This document shows positions 44,095 to 53,378 of a stretch of 64,000 bases of DNA, in pieces. The notes under the pieces are model-generated. The model was not told the origin of the DNA. It saw only the letters and a list, made by a program, of their open reading frames with translations, and did no database searches. Positions within the stretch are counted from its first letter, which is position 1, and every line of letters begins with the position of its first letter. The stretch lies in contig JAIBAG010000014.1 of assembly GCA_019695305.1 (NCBI GenBank), positions 1 to 64,000 of the forward strand, written 5' to 3'. Source of the stretch: a bacterium. GTDB taxonomy: Bacteria; UBA10199; JAIBAG01. Made by a program: the position numbers and the translations under genes.

Positions 44095-44938
44095 TCTCTA
44101 TAACTACAATCCGTTCAATCCCTTGATAGTCTTTTATGGTTTTTATGCTGCCTAGGCCATCAAAAAGTGAAACTACTTTTTGAGCCTGCGTATCGCCCAC
44201 TTCTACAATAGCTAGCTGCCATTGTAGACGGCTTTTTAAGGTTTCGGCAATTTTTTTGTAAAAAATAAACCCGTCATCATCGGCCACTAAGGCCTCTAGG
44301 GGTTCAAAGTTTTTTACATCGGGCATCACTGTTTCCATTTCGGTTTTACTAATATAGGGAGGGTTAGAAACAAAAATATCACAAACTGGCATTTGTATTT
44401 CGGTTAAAAAGTTCTTTTTTTCCAGCGTTAGTCTTTCACTTACCACATGCCGTGCTGCATTTTGTGAGGCAATTTCTAAAGCTTTCTCAGAAATATCCCA
44501 ACTGGTGCCCATGACTGTTGTCCAATGCTTTAACAGCGTGATGATGATATTGCCCGAGCCGGTTCCAACTTCAAAAATATGAGAGGGTTTTGTTTTATCG
44601 GTAAAAAAAGGATGCTTAAGCACCGCTTCCACCAGGAGTTCGGTTTCGGGGCGCGGGATGAGAACGCCTGGGCCAATGGCAAAGGGTAAGGAATAAAATT
44701 CTTTATTCCCCACAATATAGGCTACCGGTTCATTTTTAGAACGTCTCAGCATTAGTTCTTTAAAGCGCGCTAATTCATCCGCATTCATGGGGCGGTCAAA
44801 TTGCATGTAGAGTTGCACACGGGTTAATCCTAAAACATGCGCCAGTAAAATTTCGGCATCTAAACGAGGCGAGGGGATGTTGTGTTTTTCAAAATAACCC
44901 GTGGTCCAGTCGAGTAGCGAGAGCGTTGTCCATTGCAT
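44090..44938 (-). CDS. prmC: Peptide chain release factor N5-glutamine methyltransferase
   Basis: A 282-aa SAM enzyme that methylates the GGQ glutamine of release factors. Visible are the N-terminal helical domain (SPRLDAEILLAHVLGL), VLIPRPETELLVE, the SAM site FEVGTGSGNIII and the catalytic VSNPPYIS. prfA, its substrate, is encoded immediately upstream in the same direction, the usual arrangement. Both gene junctions are filled by heptad repeats. Confidence 0.93.
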   Translation of the reverse strand: MQWTTLSLLDWTTGYFEKHNIPSPRLDAEILLAHVLGLTRVQLYMQFDRPMNADELARFKELMLRRSKNEPVAYIVGNKEFYSLPFAIGPGVLIPRPETELLVEAVLKHPFFTDKTKPSHIFEVGTGSGNIIITLLKHWTTVMGTSWDISEKALEIASQNAARHVVSERLTLEKKNFLTEIQMPVCDIFVSNPPYISKTEMETVMPDVKNFEPLEALVADDDGFIFYKKIAETLKSRLQWQLAIVEVGDTQAQKVVSLFDGLGSIKTIKDYQGIERIVVIER

Positions 44939-44944
44939 GGGGAA

Positions 44945-45021
44945 TTAGGGGTTGGGGGCTAGGGGTTAGGGGCTAGCAAGAATAATCTGTAAGCTAGTCC
45001 CTAACCCCTAATCCCTAGCCC
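44945..45021. repeat. Heptad-repeat hairpin between prfA and prmC
   Basis: Left arm 44945-44979: TTAGGGG, TTGGGGG, CTAGGGG, TTAGGGG, CTAGCAA. Right arm 44994-45021: CTAGTCC, CTAACCC, CTAATCC, CTAGCCC. The arms are complementary. The last codons and TAG stop of prfA (45008) are made by the right arm. Confidence 0.8.
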
Positions 45022-46081
45022 CTTCTTTAAGCGCTTCGGCTTGATGGTGCATCACGAGGGGATCAATAAGCAAATCCATATCGCCGTTTAACACCGTATC
45101 TAATTGATGCAGAGTAAGTCCAATGCGATGATCCGTTACGCGGCTTTGTGGAAAATTATACGTGCGGATTTTTTCGCTGCGGTCACCGGATCCTACTTTC
45201 TCTTTTCTGTCGGCGGCTTCGCTTTGCATCTGTTCCTGCATTTTCATATCATACAAACGAGTTTTTAAAACCTTCATGGCTTTGGCTTTATTTTTGTGCT
45301 GCGATTTTTCATCCTGGCAGACTACAACTAATCCCGAAGGAATATGCGTTAAGCGCACGGCAGAATCGGTGGTGTTTACACTCTGACCTCCGTGGCCGCC
45401 GGCGCGGAATACATCAACGCGCAGTTCATTTTCTTTAATATCAATTTCCACATCTTCGGCTTCGGGCATAACGGCTACCGTCACAGCGGAGGTATGAATG
45501 CGACCTTGAGCTTCGGTTTTGGGCACGCGTTGCACGCGGTGGGTACCGCTTTCAAATTTAAGGCGCGAGTACACGTTGTTGCCGCTAATTAAAGCAATCA
45601 CTTCTTTAAAACCACCCACACCGGTGGGATTAGACGATACGATCTCTACAGTCCAACCGCGTGTTTCGGCATAACGCGAGTACATGCGGAAAAGATCGGC
45701 CACAAAAATACCGGCTTCATCCCCGCCGGTGCCGGCGCGGATTTCTAAAAAGATATTTTTAGCGTCGTTAGGGTCTTTGGGGAGCAGAAGAACTTTAAGT
45801 TCGTTTTCAAGACTGGCCACTTCGGCTTCTAGCCCGGGCATTTCCTCTTTAGCCATCTCGCGCAGCGTTTCGTCGTTTTCTTCTTCTAAAATCTTTTTAT
45901 TACCGGCCAGCTCTTCCTGTTTTTTACGGTATTTGCGATGGCATTCTACGAGTACGCGCAAATTCATTTCTTCTTTGGCCAGTTGCTGAAAGAGGGCGTT
46001 ATTGGCAAGCGTTTGCGGATCACCCAAACGGCGGGTTAGTTCTTCGTATTTTCTTTCTACGTCGTGTAGTTTATCGAACAT
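45008..46081 (-). CDS. prfA: Peptide chain release factor 1
   Basis: A 357-aa class I release factor recognising UAA/UAG. The GGQ motif ([18 protein letters not shown], around residue 230) triggers peptide release and is the target of PrmC. The IRTYNFPQ and [10 protein letters not shown] stretches are typical. The length is normal (E. coli 360), but the final residues (..GARD) come from the heptad repeat that has overrun the 3' end. Confidence 0.95.
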   Translation of the reverse strand: MFDKLHDVERKYEELTRRLGDPQTLANNALFQQLAKEEMNLRVLVECHRKYRKKQEELAGNKKILEEENDETLREMAKEEMPGLEAEVASLENELKVLLLPKDPNDAKNIFLEIRAGTGGDEAGIFVADLFRMYSRYAETRGWTVEIVSSNPTGVGGFKEVIALISGNNVYSRLKFESGTHRVQRVPKTEAQGRIHTSAVTVAVMPEAEDVEIDIKENELRVDVFRAGGHGGQSVNTTDSAVRLTHIPSGLVVVCQDEKSQHKNKAKAMKVLKTRLYDMKMQEQMQSEAADRKEKVGSGDRSEKIRTYNFPQSRVTDHRIGLTLHQLDTVLNGDMDLLIDPLVMHHQAEALKEGARD

Positions 46082-46087
46082 AAAATA

Positions 46088-46180
46088 AGAGTAACCCCCT
46101 CCAGCTCCCCCTTAGTCTAAGGGGGAGAGAAAAGAAAGCTCCCTCCCTTAAATTAAGGGAGGGTTGGGGTGGGTTACTCT
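46088..46180. mobile_element. MITE-like palindromic element, copy 2
   Basis: AGAGTAAC (46088-46095) and GTTACTCT (46173-46180) are the terminal inverted repeats. The inside consists of two palindromes (CCCCCTTAGTCTAAGGGGG and CCCTCCCTTAAATTAAGGGAGGG). 93 bp, ending 7 bp before the prfA start codon side. Confidence 0.8.
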
Positions 46181-46344
46181 TAAGATGCGGATTAATGAAT
46201 AAAAAATAAAAACAATCCTGATAAAGCGGTTCTGGCAAAACTTTAATGTTTGCAAAACTCCCACCCTGCTTCGCCCCGCTCCGCGGTGCTGCGCTGGGTT
46301 GGCTGTCTATTATAGTGCGGCTAAAGCCGCTACATTATGGTGGC

Positions 46345-46387
46345 CAAAAAAAATCCCATCCCGGGGTTTATTCCTGGATGGGATTTT
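46345..46387 (-). terminator. Rho-independent terminator of rpmE
   Basis: On the minus strand, an 11-bp stem AAATCCCATCC/GGATGGGATTT (46386-46376 with 46361-46351) is followed by a run of T (46351-46345). It lies 50 bp after the rpmE stop. Confidence 0.8.
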
Positions 46388-46436
46388 CGGCAGATTCGAA
46401 CCCACACCACCTGGGCGAATCCGCAGTTAAAAACCG

Positions 46437-46688
46437 CTAATCGTTAATGGTAATTGTGCGAGGGCCTTTCTTTTTAGCCAAGAGCTCGTCACGTTTTGCA
46501 TATTTTTTATTGAAACGATCCACACGTCCTTCGGTATCCAGTAATTTTTGCTTACCGGTAAAAAACGGATGGCATTTGGAACAAATTTCTACGTGGATTT
46601 CTTTGGAGGTAGAGGCGGTATCAATTGTGTTTCCACATGAGCAAACAACCTTTACATCATAATATTGAGGATGAATTCCTTCTTTCAT
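46437..46688 (-). CDS. rpmE: 50S ribosomal protein L31
   Basis: An 83-aa ribosomal protein, zinc-binding type: CSCGN and [12 protein letters not shown] supply the Cys ligands. [16 protein letters not shown] is the family N-terminus. A short charged tail ([15 protein letters not shown]) extends the usual length. A strong terminator follows. Confidence 0.95.
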   Translation of the reverse strand: MKEGIHPQYYDVKVVCSCGNTIDTASTSKEIHVEICSKCHPFFTGKQKLLDTEGRVDRFNKKYAKRDELLAKKKGPRTITIND

Positions 46689-46797
46689 AAATAACCTTTC
46701 AGCAAGCAGTTCGTACGATCAAAAAAACGAGGCGTACCCTTATCATAGGTTTTAACGAGTACTCAAGGATAAAATGGACGGGATTTTTGGGTGTGAA

Positions 46798-46823
46798 GGG
46801 TGGGGTAAATTGTTACCCCACCC
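46798..46823. terminator. GGGTGGGGTAA-ATTG-TTACCCCACCC hairpin
   Basis: A perfect 11-bp stem with a 4-nt loop, 13 bp after the radA stop. There is no T-run on either strand, so it is a possible transcription or RNA-stability element rather than a classic terminator. Confidence 0.45.
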
Positions 46824-46835
46824 ATCCCAACCACC

Positions 46836-48197
46836 CTAGATTAGGGCGTCTATTAAATCTGAAACCGATTCTACAAGGCTCACTTTTATTTGGGAAGACC
46901 CAATTATTTTCTTATTGTTTTTCGGGAGGATACAGTGTGTAAAGCCAAGCTTGTGGGCCTCGGATAAGCGAATGTCGGCACCCATGACACCTCTAATTTC
47001 ACCTGTCAAACCTACTTCGCCCAAGATAAGTGTTTGATGTGGAAGGGGTTTATTGCGGAAACTGGAGACCAAGGCCGCCAAGATGGCGGCATCGGCGGCT
47101 GGTTCCATAATTTTAAAGCCTCCGGCCGCATTCACGTACACATCCTGGTTATACAAATTAAGGCCCAAAATCTTCTCTAACACCGCGATAACTAAAGCAA
47201 CTCGGCCATTATCAACCCCTAATGTTGTGCGCCTGGGATTGGTTAAGGATGAATCGGAAACGAGTGCCTGAATTTCCACCAAAAAGGGACGGGCCCCTTC
47301 CAGGGCTGCTGTAATGGTAGAGCCGCTTACTTCTTTGCTGCGTTCGGGTAAAAAGAAAAGAGAGGGATTGGTCACTTCAATCAAGCCATCACCGGTCATT
47401 TCAAACACGCCAATTTCGTTGGTGGATCCAAAACGATTTTTGATGGATCGCAAAATGCGGCATTGTTGGCGCGTGTCACCTTCAAAATATAATACTGTAT
47501 CCACCATGTGTTCTAAAACACGGGGGCCGGCAAGAGCGCCTTCTTTGGTGACATGGCCAATGAGGAGCGTTGCGATGTTTTGTGTTTTCGATAAATATAA
47601 AAGTTTCCCTGCGCACTCGCGTACTTGCGAGATAGAACCTGGAGCCGATTCGAGGTTTTGTAAATAAACGGTTTGAATGGAATCGACCACGAGCACATCG
47701 GGTTTTATTTTTTGCACCTGGTTTAAAATGCGCTCAATCGAATTTTCGGCCACAACATATAATGATGAGCTGATGTTTAAACGATTGGCACGCATTTTAA
47801 TCTGCTCGCGCGATTCTTCGCCGGTAGCATAGAGCACACTCACACCGCTCTCGGCCAATTTGTTTAAAGCTTGGAGGACGAGTGTGGATTTACCGATCCC
47901 TGGATCGCCACCCAGGAGGATCAGCGAACCAGGAACAATGCCGCCACCCAGCACGCGGTCTAATTCTTTTAATTGCGTGGGGATACGCTGGTAGCTATCA
48001 AGAGTTACTTCTGAAAGGGGAATGGCTTCATCCGATTTGAGTTCAAAAAACGGGATATCGGGTTCGTTATTGCCGGTTTTAATTTCTTCCACAAAACTGT
48101 TCCACTGATTGCAATCGGGACATTTTCCCAGCCACTTGGAAGTTTGATGGCCGCAGTTTTGGCAGGCGTAGACGGTTTTTAGTTTTACTTTGGGCAT
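46836..48197 (-). CDS. radA: DNA repair protein RadA
   Basis: A 453-aa RecA-like helicase that drives branch migration in recombination. An N-terminal zinc finger (CQNCG..CPDC, residues 12-29), Walker A GGDPGIGKST (97-106), the RadA signature KNRFG (~253) and a C-terminal Lon-protease-like domain (GEVGLTGEIRGV) are all present. Full length (E. coli 460). A heptad hairpin lies just upstream of the start. Confidence 0.95.
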   Translation of the reverse strand: MPKVKLKTVYACQNCGHQTSKWLGKCPDCNQWNSFVEEIKTGNNEPDIPFFELKSDEAIPLSEVTLDSYQRIPTQLKELDRVLGGGIVPGSLILLGGDPGIGKSTLVLQALNKLAESGVSVLYATGEESREQIKMRANRLNISSSLYVVAENSIERILNQVQKIKPDVLVVDSIQTVYLQNLESAPGSISQVRECAGKLLYLSKTQNIATLLIGHVTKEGALAGPRVLEHMVDTVLYFEGDTRQQCRILRSIKNRFGSTNEIGVFEMTGDGLIEVTNPSLFFLPERSKEVSGSTITAALEGARPFLVEIQALVSDSSLTNPRRTTLGVDNGRVALVIAVLEKILGLNLYNQDVYVNAAGGFKIMEPAADAAILAALVSSFRNKPLPHQTLILGEVGLTGEIRGVMGADIRLSEAHKLGFTHCILPKNNKKIIGSSQIKVSLVESVSDLIDALI

Positions 48198-48207
48198 TAT
48201 TGAAGAA

Positions 48208-48281
48208 GTGGGTGGTAGGTAGTGGATGGTGAATGGTTAAGGAAGGTTTTTCCATCCACTATCCACCATCTACTATCCACC
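48208..48281. repeat. Heptad-repeat hairpin between 48273 gene and radA
   Basis: Left arm 48208-48235: GTGGGTG, GTAGGTA, GTGGATG, GTGAATG. Right arm 48251-48281: TCCATCC, ACTATCC, ACCATCT, ACTATCC, ACC. The arms are complementary. The stop (TAG) and last Gly codons of the 48273 gene lie in the right arm. Confidence 0.8.
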
Positions 48282-48791
48282 AAAAATTTGCATCAACGCC
48301 GGGGTAAGCGCAATAAATTTTACCGTCAGCTTTTCTGCCACTAGCATAAAGACAAGCCAAAAAATGAAAAAATCAAAACGAATAAAACCGTGCAGGTTAT
48401 AGCGCGAGGCCGAATAGTCCCAGGGGCAACGCCCGCTAATTTTTTTTATAAGAAAACCCGTGGTGTATTCTACAAACCACAGCCCTAGAACATAAAGCCC
48501 ACCGCGTACCATGAGGGGTGTTTGTGCCAACATTTTGGAAATGGGTTCTAAAAAAATAAGCAGGGCATAAATGGGCAGCATCCATAAAAATGTGTATCCC
48601 ATGGCCCGCTTGTCGCGTCCGGGTATACGCCACATGGGTTGCGTGTTGATTGATTCGCGGGCCACAACATTCCATGTTTTTAAAAAATGGGGTGAGAGTA
48701 AATCGCAAGTGGCTGTAAAGAGTACCTCGCACACAAGCCCGTAGATCATATAAAGAGGAAGACGATAGAGTATGCCTGGTTCGAAAAACAT
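48273..48791 (-). CDS. CmpB-like (ABC-transporter type IV) membrane protein
   Basis: A 172-aa protein with about four membrane segments. GRCPWDYSASRYNLHGFIRFDFFIFW near the C-terminal half matches the W(D/E)YS...N..G.I signature of the putative ABC-transporter type IV (CmpB) family, whose role is unknown. The final Gly-Gly is encoded by a heptad repeat. It is divergent from the MFS transporter gene. Confidence 0.65.
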   Translation of the reverse strand: MFFEPGILYRLPLYMIYGLVCEVLFTATCDLLSPHFLKTWNVVARESINTQPMWRIPGRDKRAMGYTFLWMLPIYALLIFLEPISKMLAQTPLMVRGGLYVLGLWFVEYTTGFLIKKISGRCPWDYSASRYNLHGFIRFDFFIFWLVFMLVAEKLTVKFIALTPALMQIFGG

Positions 48792-48855
48792 CGCTCATGC
48801 CTAGCATGAACTGCTTTACTTGCCAAAACAAATAGTGGTAAACCTTTGCAATTCT

Positions 48856-50037
48856 ATGAACAAAAAGCCGCTTTTAACAATTTTTCTCGTCGTTTTTATC
48901 GATCTTCTGGGTTTTGGATTAGTCATTCCTATCCTTCCGTATTACGCCAAGACATTCGGGGCATCCGCCATGACGGTGGGGCTACTGATGGCCAGTTACT
49001 CCGGCATGCAGCTTTTGTTTTCACCTTTCTGGGGTAGTTTGTCCGATCGCATCGGCCGCAAACCCGTGCTGCTTACCAGTATTGCAGGGCTGGGTGTGGC
49101 GATGGTGATATTAGCCTCGGCACAAAGTTTGGCCTGGTTTTTTGTGGCCCGTCTTTTAGGTGGTTTTTTTGGAGCCAATATTGCCGCAGCCAGTGCGTAC
49201 ATTGCCGATATCACGCCTCCTGAAGAACGCACGAAGGGGATGGGGCTCATCGGAGCTGCGTTTGGGATGGGGTTTTTATTAGGGCCTGCCTTGGGCGGTA
49301 TTTTATCGCAATGGGGTTATAACAAAGCGCCGCTTTTGGCTGCTTGTTTATCGGGTGTTAATCTTTTGTTCGCCATTTTTACTTTGAAAGAGCCCAATCT
49401 TACCGCCCAAGAACGACAAGCTCATCGTAATCGTTTTAGTTTGGATATCATCACAAAAACTTTGGGTCGTCCGCAGACAGGACTCGTAATTGTTATTTTC
49501 TTTTTAGTGACCCTGGGTATGGCTCAACTTGAAACTTCATTTGCTCTTTTTGCTTTAGCCAAATTTAATCTGGATGCTTTTCATGCCGGTTTAATTTTAG
49601 CGCTGATGGGTTTTATGTCGGCGTTAATTCAGGGTGGGGGGATTGGAAAACTCTCTAAAAAATTGGGAGAGACAAAACTGATTACCGCAGGTTCTCTTAT
49701 CATGACAAGCGGTTTACTGGCGGCTACACTTGCCGGTATTGTCCCTCTATTTGTTGTGGCGATTTGTATTTTTGGTATTGGGTATGCTGTTTCCAACCCG
49801 TCTCTTTATGGACTCGTCTCTAAAAATGCCCCGCAGGGTATGCAAGGGGCTACCATGGGTGTGTATCAATCCGCTGGTTCGTTAGGGCGTATTTTGGGCC
49901 CACTTTTTGCTGGTTTTCTCTTTGATCACTGGGGAAAAGAGTACCCTTTTATTTTAGCGGCCTTCTTTTTTGTGGTGGTGTTTTTGCTGGTTACTTTTGT
50001 ATCTAAACGCGTTTGGGGCACTCATCAGGGTGCTTGA
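48856..50037 (+). CDS. MFS multidrug/tetracycline-type efflux transporter
   Basis: A 393-aa inner-membrane protein with twelve hydrophobic segments. The 2-3 loop motif GSLSDRIGRKPVLL and LGPALGGILSQWG (motif C-like, TM5) place it in the drug:H+ antiporter branch near TetA. The start MNKKPLLTIFL is at 48856; an in-frame longer start at 48820 has no support. The substrate cannot be told from sequence. Confidence 0.88.
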   Translation: MNKKPLLTIFLVVFIDLLGFGLVIPILPYYAKTFGASAMTVGLLMASYSGMQLLFSPFWGSLSDRIGRKPVLLTSIAGLGVAMVILASAQSLAWFFVARLLGGFFGANIAAASAYIADITPPEERTKGMGLIGAAFGMGFLLGPALGGILSQWGYNKAPLLAACLSGVNLLFAIFTLKEPNLTAQERQAHRNRFSLDIITKTLGRPQTGLVIVIFFLVTLGMAQLETSFALFALAKFNLDAFHAGLILALMGFMSALIQGGGIGKLSKKLGETKLITAGSLIMTSGLLAATLAGIVPLFVVAICIFGIGYAVSNPSLYGLVSKNAPQGMQGATMGVYQSAGSLGRILGPLFAGFLFDHWGKEYPFILAAFFFVVVFLLVTFVSKRVWGTHQGA

Positions 50038-50068
50038 TTCGGTTTTGTAAACAGGCTAGTCAAAAAAA

Positions 50069-50800
50069 ATGATTACCCTCTACCAATTCAAGCTTTCTCA
50101 CTACTGCGAAAAGGTACGTTGGGCGCTTGAATATAAAGGCTTGCCGTATAAAATTATTAATCTTCCCCCGGGTTTTCATCGCTTCGTTATTAAAAAGTTT
50201 GCCCCGTCTACCAGTGTGCCTGTTATTGTTGATGGTAAACAATGTATTCAGGATTCTACCGCTATCATTAATTATCTCGATTCACAATACCCTCAAAAAA
50301 AGCTCACGCCCGAAGAGGATAACTACGCCAATAAAGCTATTGAGCTAGAAGAGTACTTCGATAAAGAGTTAGGGATCCATTTACGTCGCTATTTTTATCA
50401 CACCATGCTTTGTCATCGGTCGGAAATTATCAATTTGTTAACGGCCGATACCAAGCCTTTTGCTCGCTTTATTTTTTCAATTTTCTTTCCCTTTGTGCGC
50501 AATTATATGCGTAAAGGTCTTAATATTACCCCGCAAAAAGCCGAAGAATCGCGTGTTCGAGTTTTAAAGGCGCTCGATAAATTGGATGAGATGGTGATGC
50601 AGAATAATTTTTTGGTGGGCAATAGCTTTAGCAGGGCTGATTTAACGGCGGCTTCACTTATTTCTCCTATGGTGGGGCCTAAAAAACAGCCCATGGTGTA
50701 TCCCATAAAATTGCCCGAGCCGCTGGAGAACTTTAGAAATCAGCAAAAGGAACGGCCTTATTATAAATGGGTTCATCATGTTTATGATAAGTATCGATAG
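50069..50800 (+). CDS. Glutathione S-transferase-like protein 1
   Basis: A 243-aa protein: N-terminal thioredoxin-like GST domain (ITLYQFKLSHYCEKVRWALEYKGLPY, then PVIVDGKQCIQDSTAIINYLD with the Gln-Asp-Ser/Thr pair that binds glutathione), then a helical C-terminal domain (FLVGNSFSRADLTAASL). Cys13 in SHYCEKV sits where redox-type family members keep one. Tandem with a close paralogue 64 bp downstream, probably in one operon with argS. Confidence 0.85.
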   Translation: MITLYQFKLSHYCEKVRWALEYKGLPYKIINLPPGFHRFVIKKFAPSTSVPVIVDGKQCIQDSTAIINYLDSQYPQKKLTPEEDNYANKAIELEEYFDKELGIHLRRYFYHTMLCHRSEIINLLTADTKPFARFIFSIFFPFVRNYMRKGLNITPQKAEESRVRVLKALDKLDEMVMQNNFLVGNSFSRADLTAASLISPMVGPKKQPMVYPIKLPEPLENFRNQQKERPYYKWVHHVYDKYR

Positions 50801-50864
50801 GGCGCGATAAGATAGACTTGATATAGACTCTTGATTAGCCATTAAAAAAAAGTTAGGTGGAGGC

Positions 50865-51596
50865 ATGATTACCCTCTACCAGTTCAAACTTTCTCACTAC
50901 TGCGAAAAGGTGCGTTGGGCGCTTGATCATAAACAACTGCCGTATCGGGTTGTCAATTTAATGCCTGGGGCGCATATCCCTGTCATTCGTTTAAAGGCGC
51001 CTCACAACACCGTACCGCTTATCTGTGATCATGGCCGTTATATTCAAGACTCAACCGTAATTTTAGATTATCTCGACGATAAATATCCCAAAAATTCTCT
51101 TACTCCCAAATCGGCCGCCGATCAAAAAAAGGCGCTCGAACTTGAAGAATATTTTGATCAGGAAGTTGGTATTCATTTGCGTCGTTTTTTTTACAATACG
51201 CTTTTGCAATATCCGAATATTGTGGTGCCACTTTTAACAGCCGATTTAAATATCGCATTTCGCACCTGGTTTAAACTTTCCTTTCCTCTTACCCGAATTT
51301 TAATGCGCAAGGGGATGAATATAAATGACGAAAGCTCCAAACGCTCGGAAGAACGCTTAAACAAGGCTTTGGATAAACTTGATAGTTTGGTAAAAAAATC
51401 GGATTTTCTGGTGGGCGATAAATTATCGCGTGCCGATATTACAGCGGCCTCGTTACTGGCACCGCTGGTAAGCCCTAAAGAGCATGTGATGCAATTTCCG
51501 CAAGACGTGCCTGATCCTTTGGGGGCATTTATGCAGGAACAAAAAAAGAGACCCTCTTATAAGTGGGTTGAAAAATTATACAGGAACCATCGATGA
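50865..51596 (+). CDS. Glutathione S-transferase-like protein 2
   Basis: A 243-aa paralogue of the preceding gene with the same N-terminus (ITLYQFKLSHYCEKVRWAL) and YIQDSTVILDYLDD, and the C-terminal FLVGDKLSRADITAASLL. AGGTGGAGG precedes the ATG. The stop overlaps the argS start (ATGA-type, 4 bp), so expression is coupled to argS. Confidence 0.85.
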   Translation: MITLYQFKLSHYCEKVRWALDHKQLPYRVVNLMPGAHIPVIRLKAPHNTVPLICDHGRYIQDSTVILDYLDDKYPKNSLTPKSAADQKKALELEEYFDQEVGIHLRRFFYNTLLQYPNIVVPLLTADLNIAFRTWFKLSFPLTRILMRKGMNINDESSKRSEERLNKALDKLDSLVKKSDFLVGDKLSRADITAASLLAPLVSPKEHVMQFPQDVPDPLGAFMQEQKKRPSYKWVEKLYRNHR

Positions 51597-53281
51597 TTAA
51601 AGAACAGTTACAACACATGATTGTAGATGCCGTAAAAACTGTGGATGCCAGCGCCAGCTTTACACCGCATTTGGAAAAACCTGCTATCGTTGCACATGGT
51701 GATTTAGCCACCAATGTGGCGCTAACACTTTCCAAGCAATTGGGCAAAAAACCGCGCGAATTAGCCGAGCGCATTCAAAAAAATATTAAAGATGATATCG
51801 GTTTAATCGAAGAAATTACCATTGCTGGCCCTGGATTTCTCAATTTTAAAATTAAATCTTCGTTTTGGGTAAAATCGCTTCAAAATATTACTCAATTAAA
51901 TGATTCCTTTGGCACTAGTAAAAAATATGCCGGGCAAAAAGCCGTTGTCGAATTCGTGAGTGCTAACCCTACAGGTCCACTGCATATTGGTAATGCCCGT
52001 GGTGGTCCTTTAGGTGATGCGATTTGCTCACTGTTAACGGCTACGGGTTATGATGTGACGCGTGAGTTTTATGTGAATGATATTGGCGGGCAGATCGATC
52101 AGCTTGGCCGCACTATGCTGTACTGGATGGGTGAGAAAACCGGCAAGGTAAAAGTTGAAATCGATTTTGCCGGAGGTAAAGGGTACCAGGGTGAATATGT
52201 AAAAGAACTGGCCGACCGCGCTTTGGCGGATATGGGCGAAGGCGTAATGAGCTTGCCCGAAGCCGAAGCTGTTACCAAGCTAGGTTTAAAAGGAATTGAA
52301 TATCTGCAGCTGGAAATTAAACGCGATTGCCAGGACATGGGGATAAAGTTTGATTCGTGGATTCATGAAAAGGATATTTTAGGGGATGGGGTTACTAAAA
52401 AGTATCTCGACGAACTTAAGGCTAAAAACATGGTGACTGAAAAGGATGGAGCTACCTGGTTTGCACCGCATGATGATTACTTGGCCGATCGTGAATGTGT
52501 TTTGGAGCGCTCCGATGGTGGACGCCCCACTTATTTTGCTAACGACATTGCTTATCACGTCGAAAAATACAAACGGGGTTATAATCTTTTACTCAATATC
52601 TGGGGTTCCAATCACCATGGTCACGTTCCTCGCGTTCAGGCGGGGGTGAAAGCGTTGGGTTGTGATCCCACAAAAATTGAAACGGTTCTTTATCAATACG
52701 TGCGTGTGAAGCGTGGCAACGATGCGGTGAAAATGTCCAAGCGTGGTGGCAATTTCGTTTTAGCGCGTGAGGTGTTGGATGAAGTGGGGCGCGATGCGTT
52801 CCGCTTTTTCCTTTTAAGCCGCTCGCCCGAGGCGCATTTGGATTTTGATTTGGAACTGGCCAAACAAAAATCTGCCGAAAACCCGGTGTATTATGTGCAG
52901 TATGCTCATGCGCGTATCTCGAGCATTTTGGCCAAAGCTGCTGCCGAAGGGCATGTGTTTGATGGAAAGTTTAATGCTGCTTACGAGAATCTTTTAAACT
53001 TACCCGAAGAAATCCAGTTAGCGCAGAAGATTTTATCTTTCCCTGAAATGATTGAAGGAGCTGCACTTGGCCGCGAACCTCATAAAGTGATTTATTATCT
53101 TATCGAGCTCGCTCAGGCTTTTCAGCAATACTACGACCGGGCGCGGGGTGATGAACGTTACCGCGTAATCTCGGCCGATAAAACGATGACTCAAGCCAAA
53201 CTCTATTTTATTGCCTGTATTCGTCAGGTGATTAAAAATGGGCTGGCTGTACTTGGGATTTCGGCACCGGAGAAGATGTAG
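51593..53281 (+). CDS. argS: Arginyl-tRNA synthetase
   Basis: A 562-aa class I synthetase that charges tRNA-Arg. The HIGH-type motif SANPTGPLHIGNARGGPLGD (~residue 130) and KMSKRGGNF (~380, in place of KMSKS) are present, as is the C-terminal anticodon domain with QYAHARISSI. It is coupled to the two GST genes upstream. The stop lies 1 bp before a MITE-like repeat. Confidence 0.95.
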   Translation: MIKEQLQHMIVDAVKTVDASASFTPHLEKPAIVAHGDLATNVALTLSKQLGKKPRELAERIQKNIKDDIGLIEEITIAGPGFLNFKIKSSFWVKSLQNITQLNDSFGTSKKYAGQKAVVEFVSANPTGPLHIGNARGGPLGDAICSLLTATGYDVTREFYVNDIGGQIDQLGRTMLYWMGEKTGKVKVEIDFAGGKGYQGEYVKELADRALADMGEGVMSLPEAEAVTKLGLKGIEYLQLEIKRDCQDMGIKFDSWIHEKDILGDGVTKKYLDELKAKNMVTEKDGATWFAPHDDYLADRECVLERSDGGRPTYFANDIAYHVEKYKRGYNLLLNIWGSNHHGHVPRVQAGVKALGCDPTKIETVLYQYVRVKRGNDAVKMSKRGGNFVLAREVLDEVGRDAFRFFLLSRSPEAHLDFDLELAKQKSAENPVYYVQYAHARISSILAKAAAEGHVFDGKFNAAYENLLNLPEEIQLAQKILSFPEMIEGAALGREPHKVIYYLIELAQAFQQYYDRARGDERYRVISADKTMTQAKLYFIACIRQVIKNGLAVLGISAPEKM

Positions 53282-53282
53282 A

Positions 53283-53378
53283 AGAGTAACCCCCTCCAGT
53301 CCTCCCCCTTAATTTAAGTGGGAGGGGCTAAGAAAGTTCCCTCCCTTAGATTAAGGGAGGGATAGGGTGGGTTACTCT
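53283..53378. mobile_element. MITE-like palindromic element, copy 3
   Basis: AGAGTAAC (53283-53290) to GTTACTCT (53371-53378), 96 bp, with internal CCCCCTTAATTTAAG.. and CCCTCCCTTAGATTAAGGGAGGG palindromes. It fits exactly between argS and the convergent 53372 gene, and its right end provides that gene's stop codon. Confidence 0.8.

Noticed and set aside
46386-46432. tRNA-like GGTTCGAATC string
   Set aside because: The T-stem does not pair and no acceptor or anticodon arm can be built; at most a tRNA fragment.
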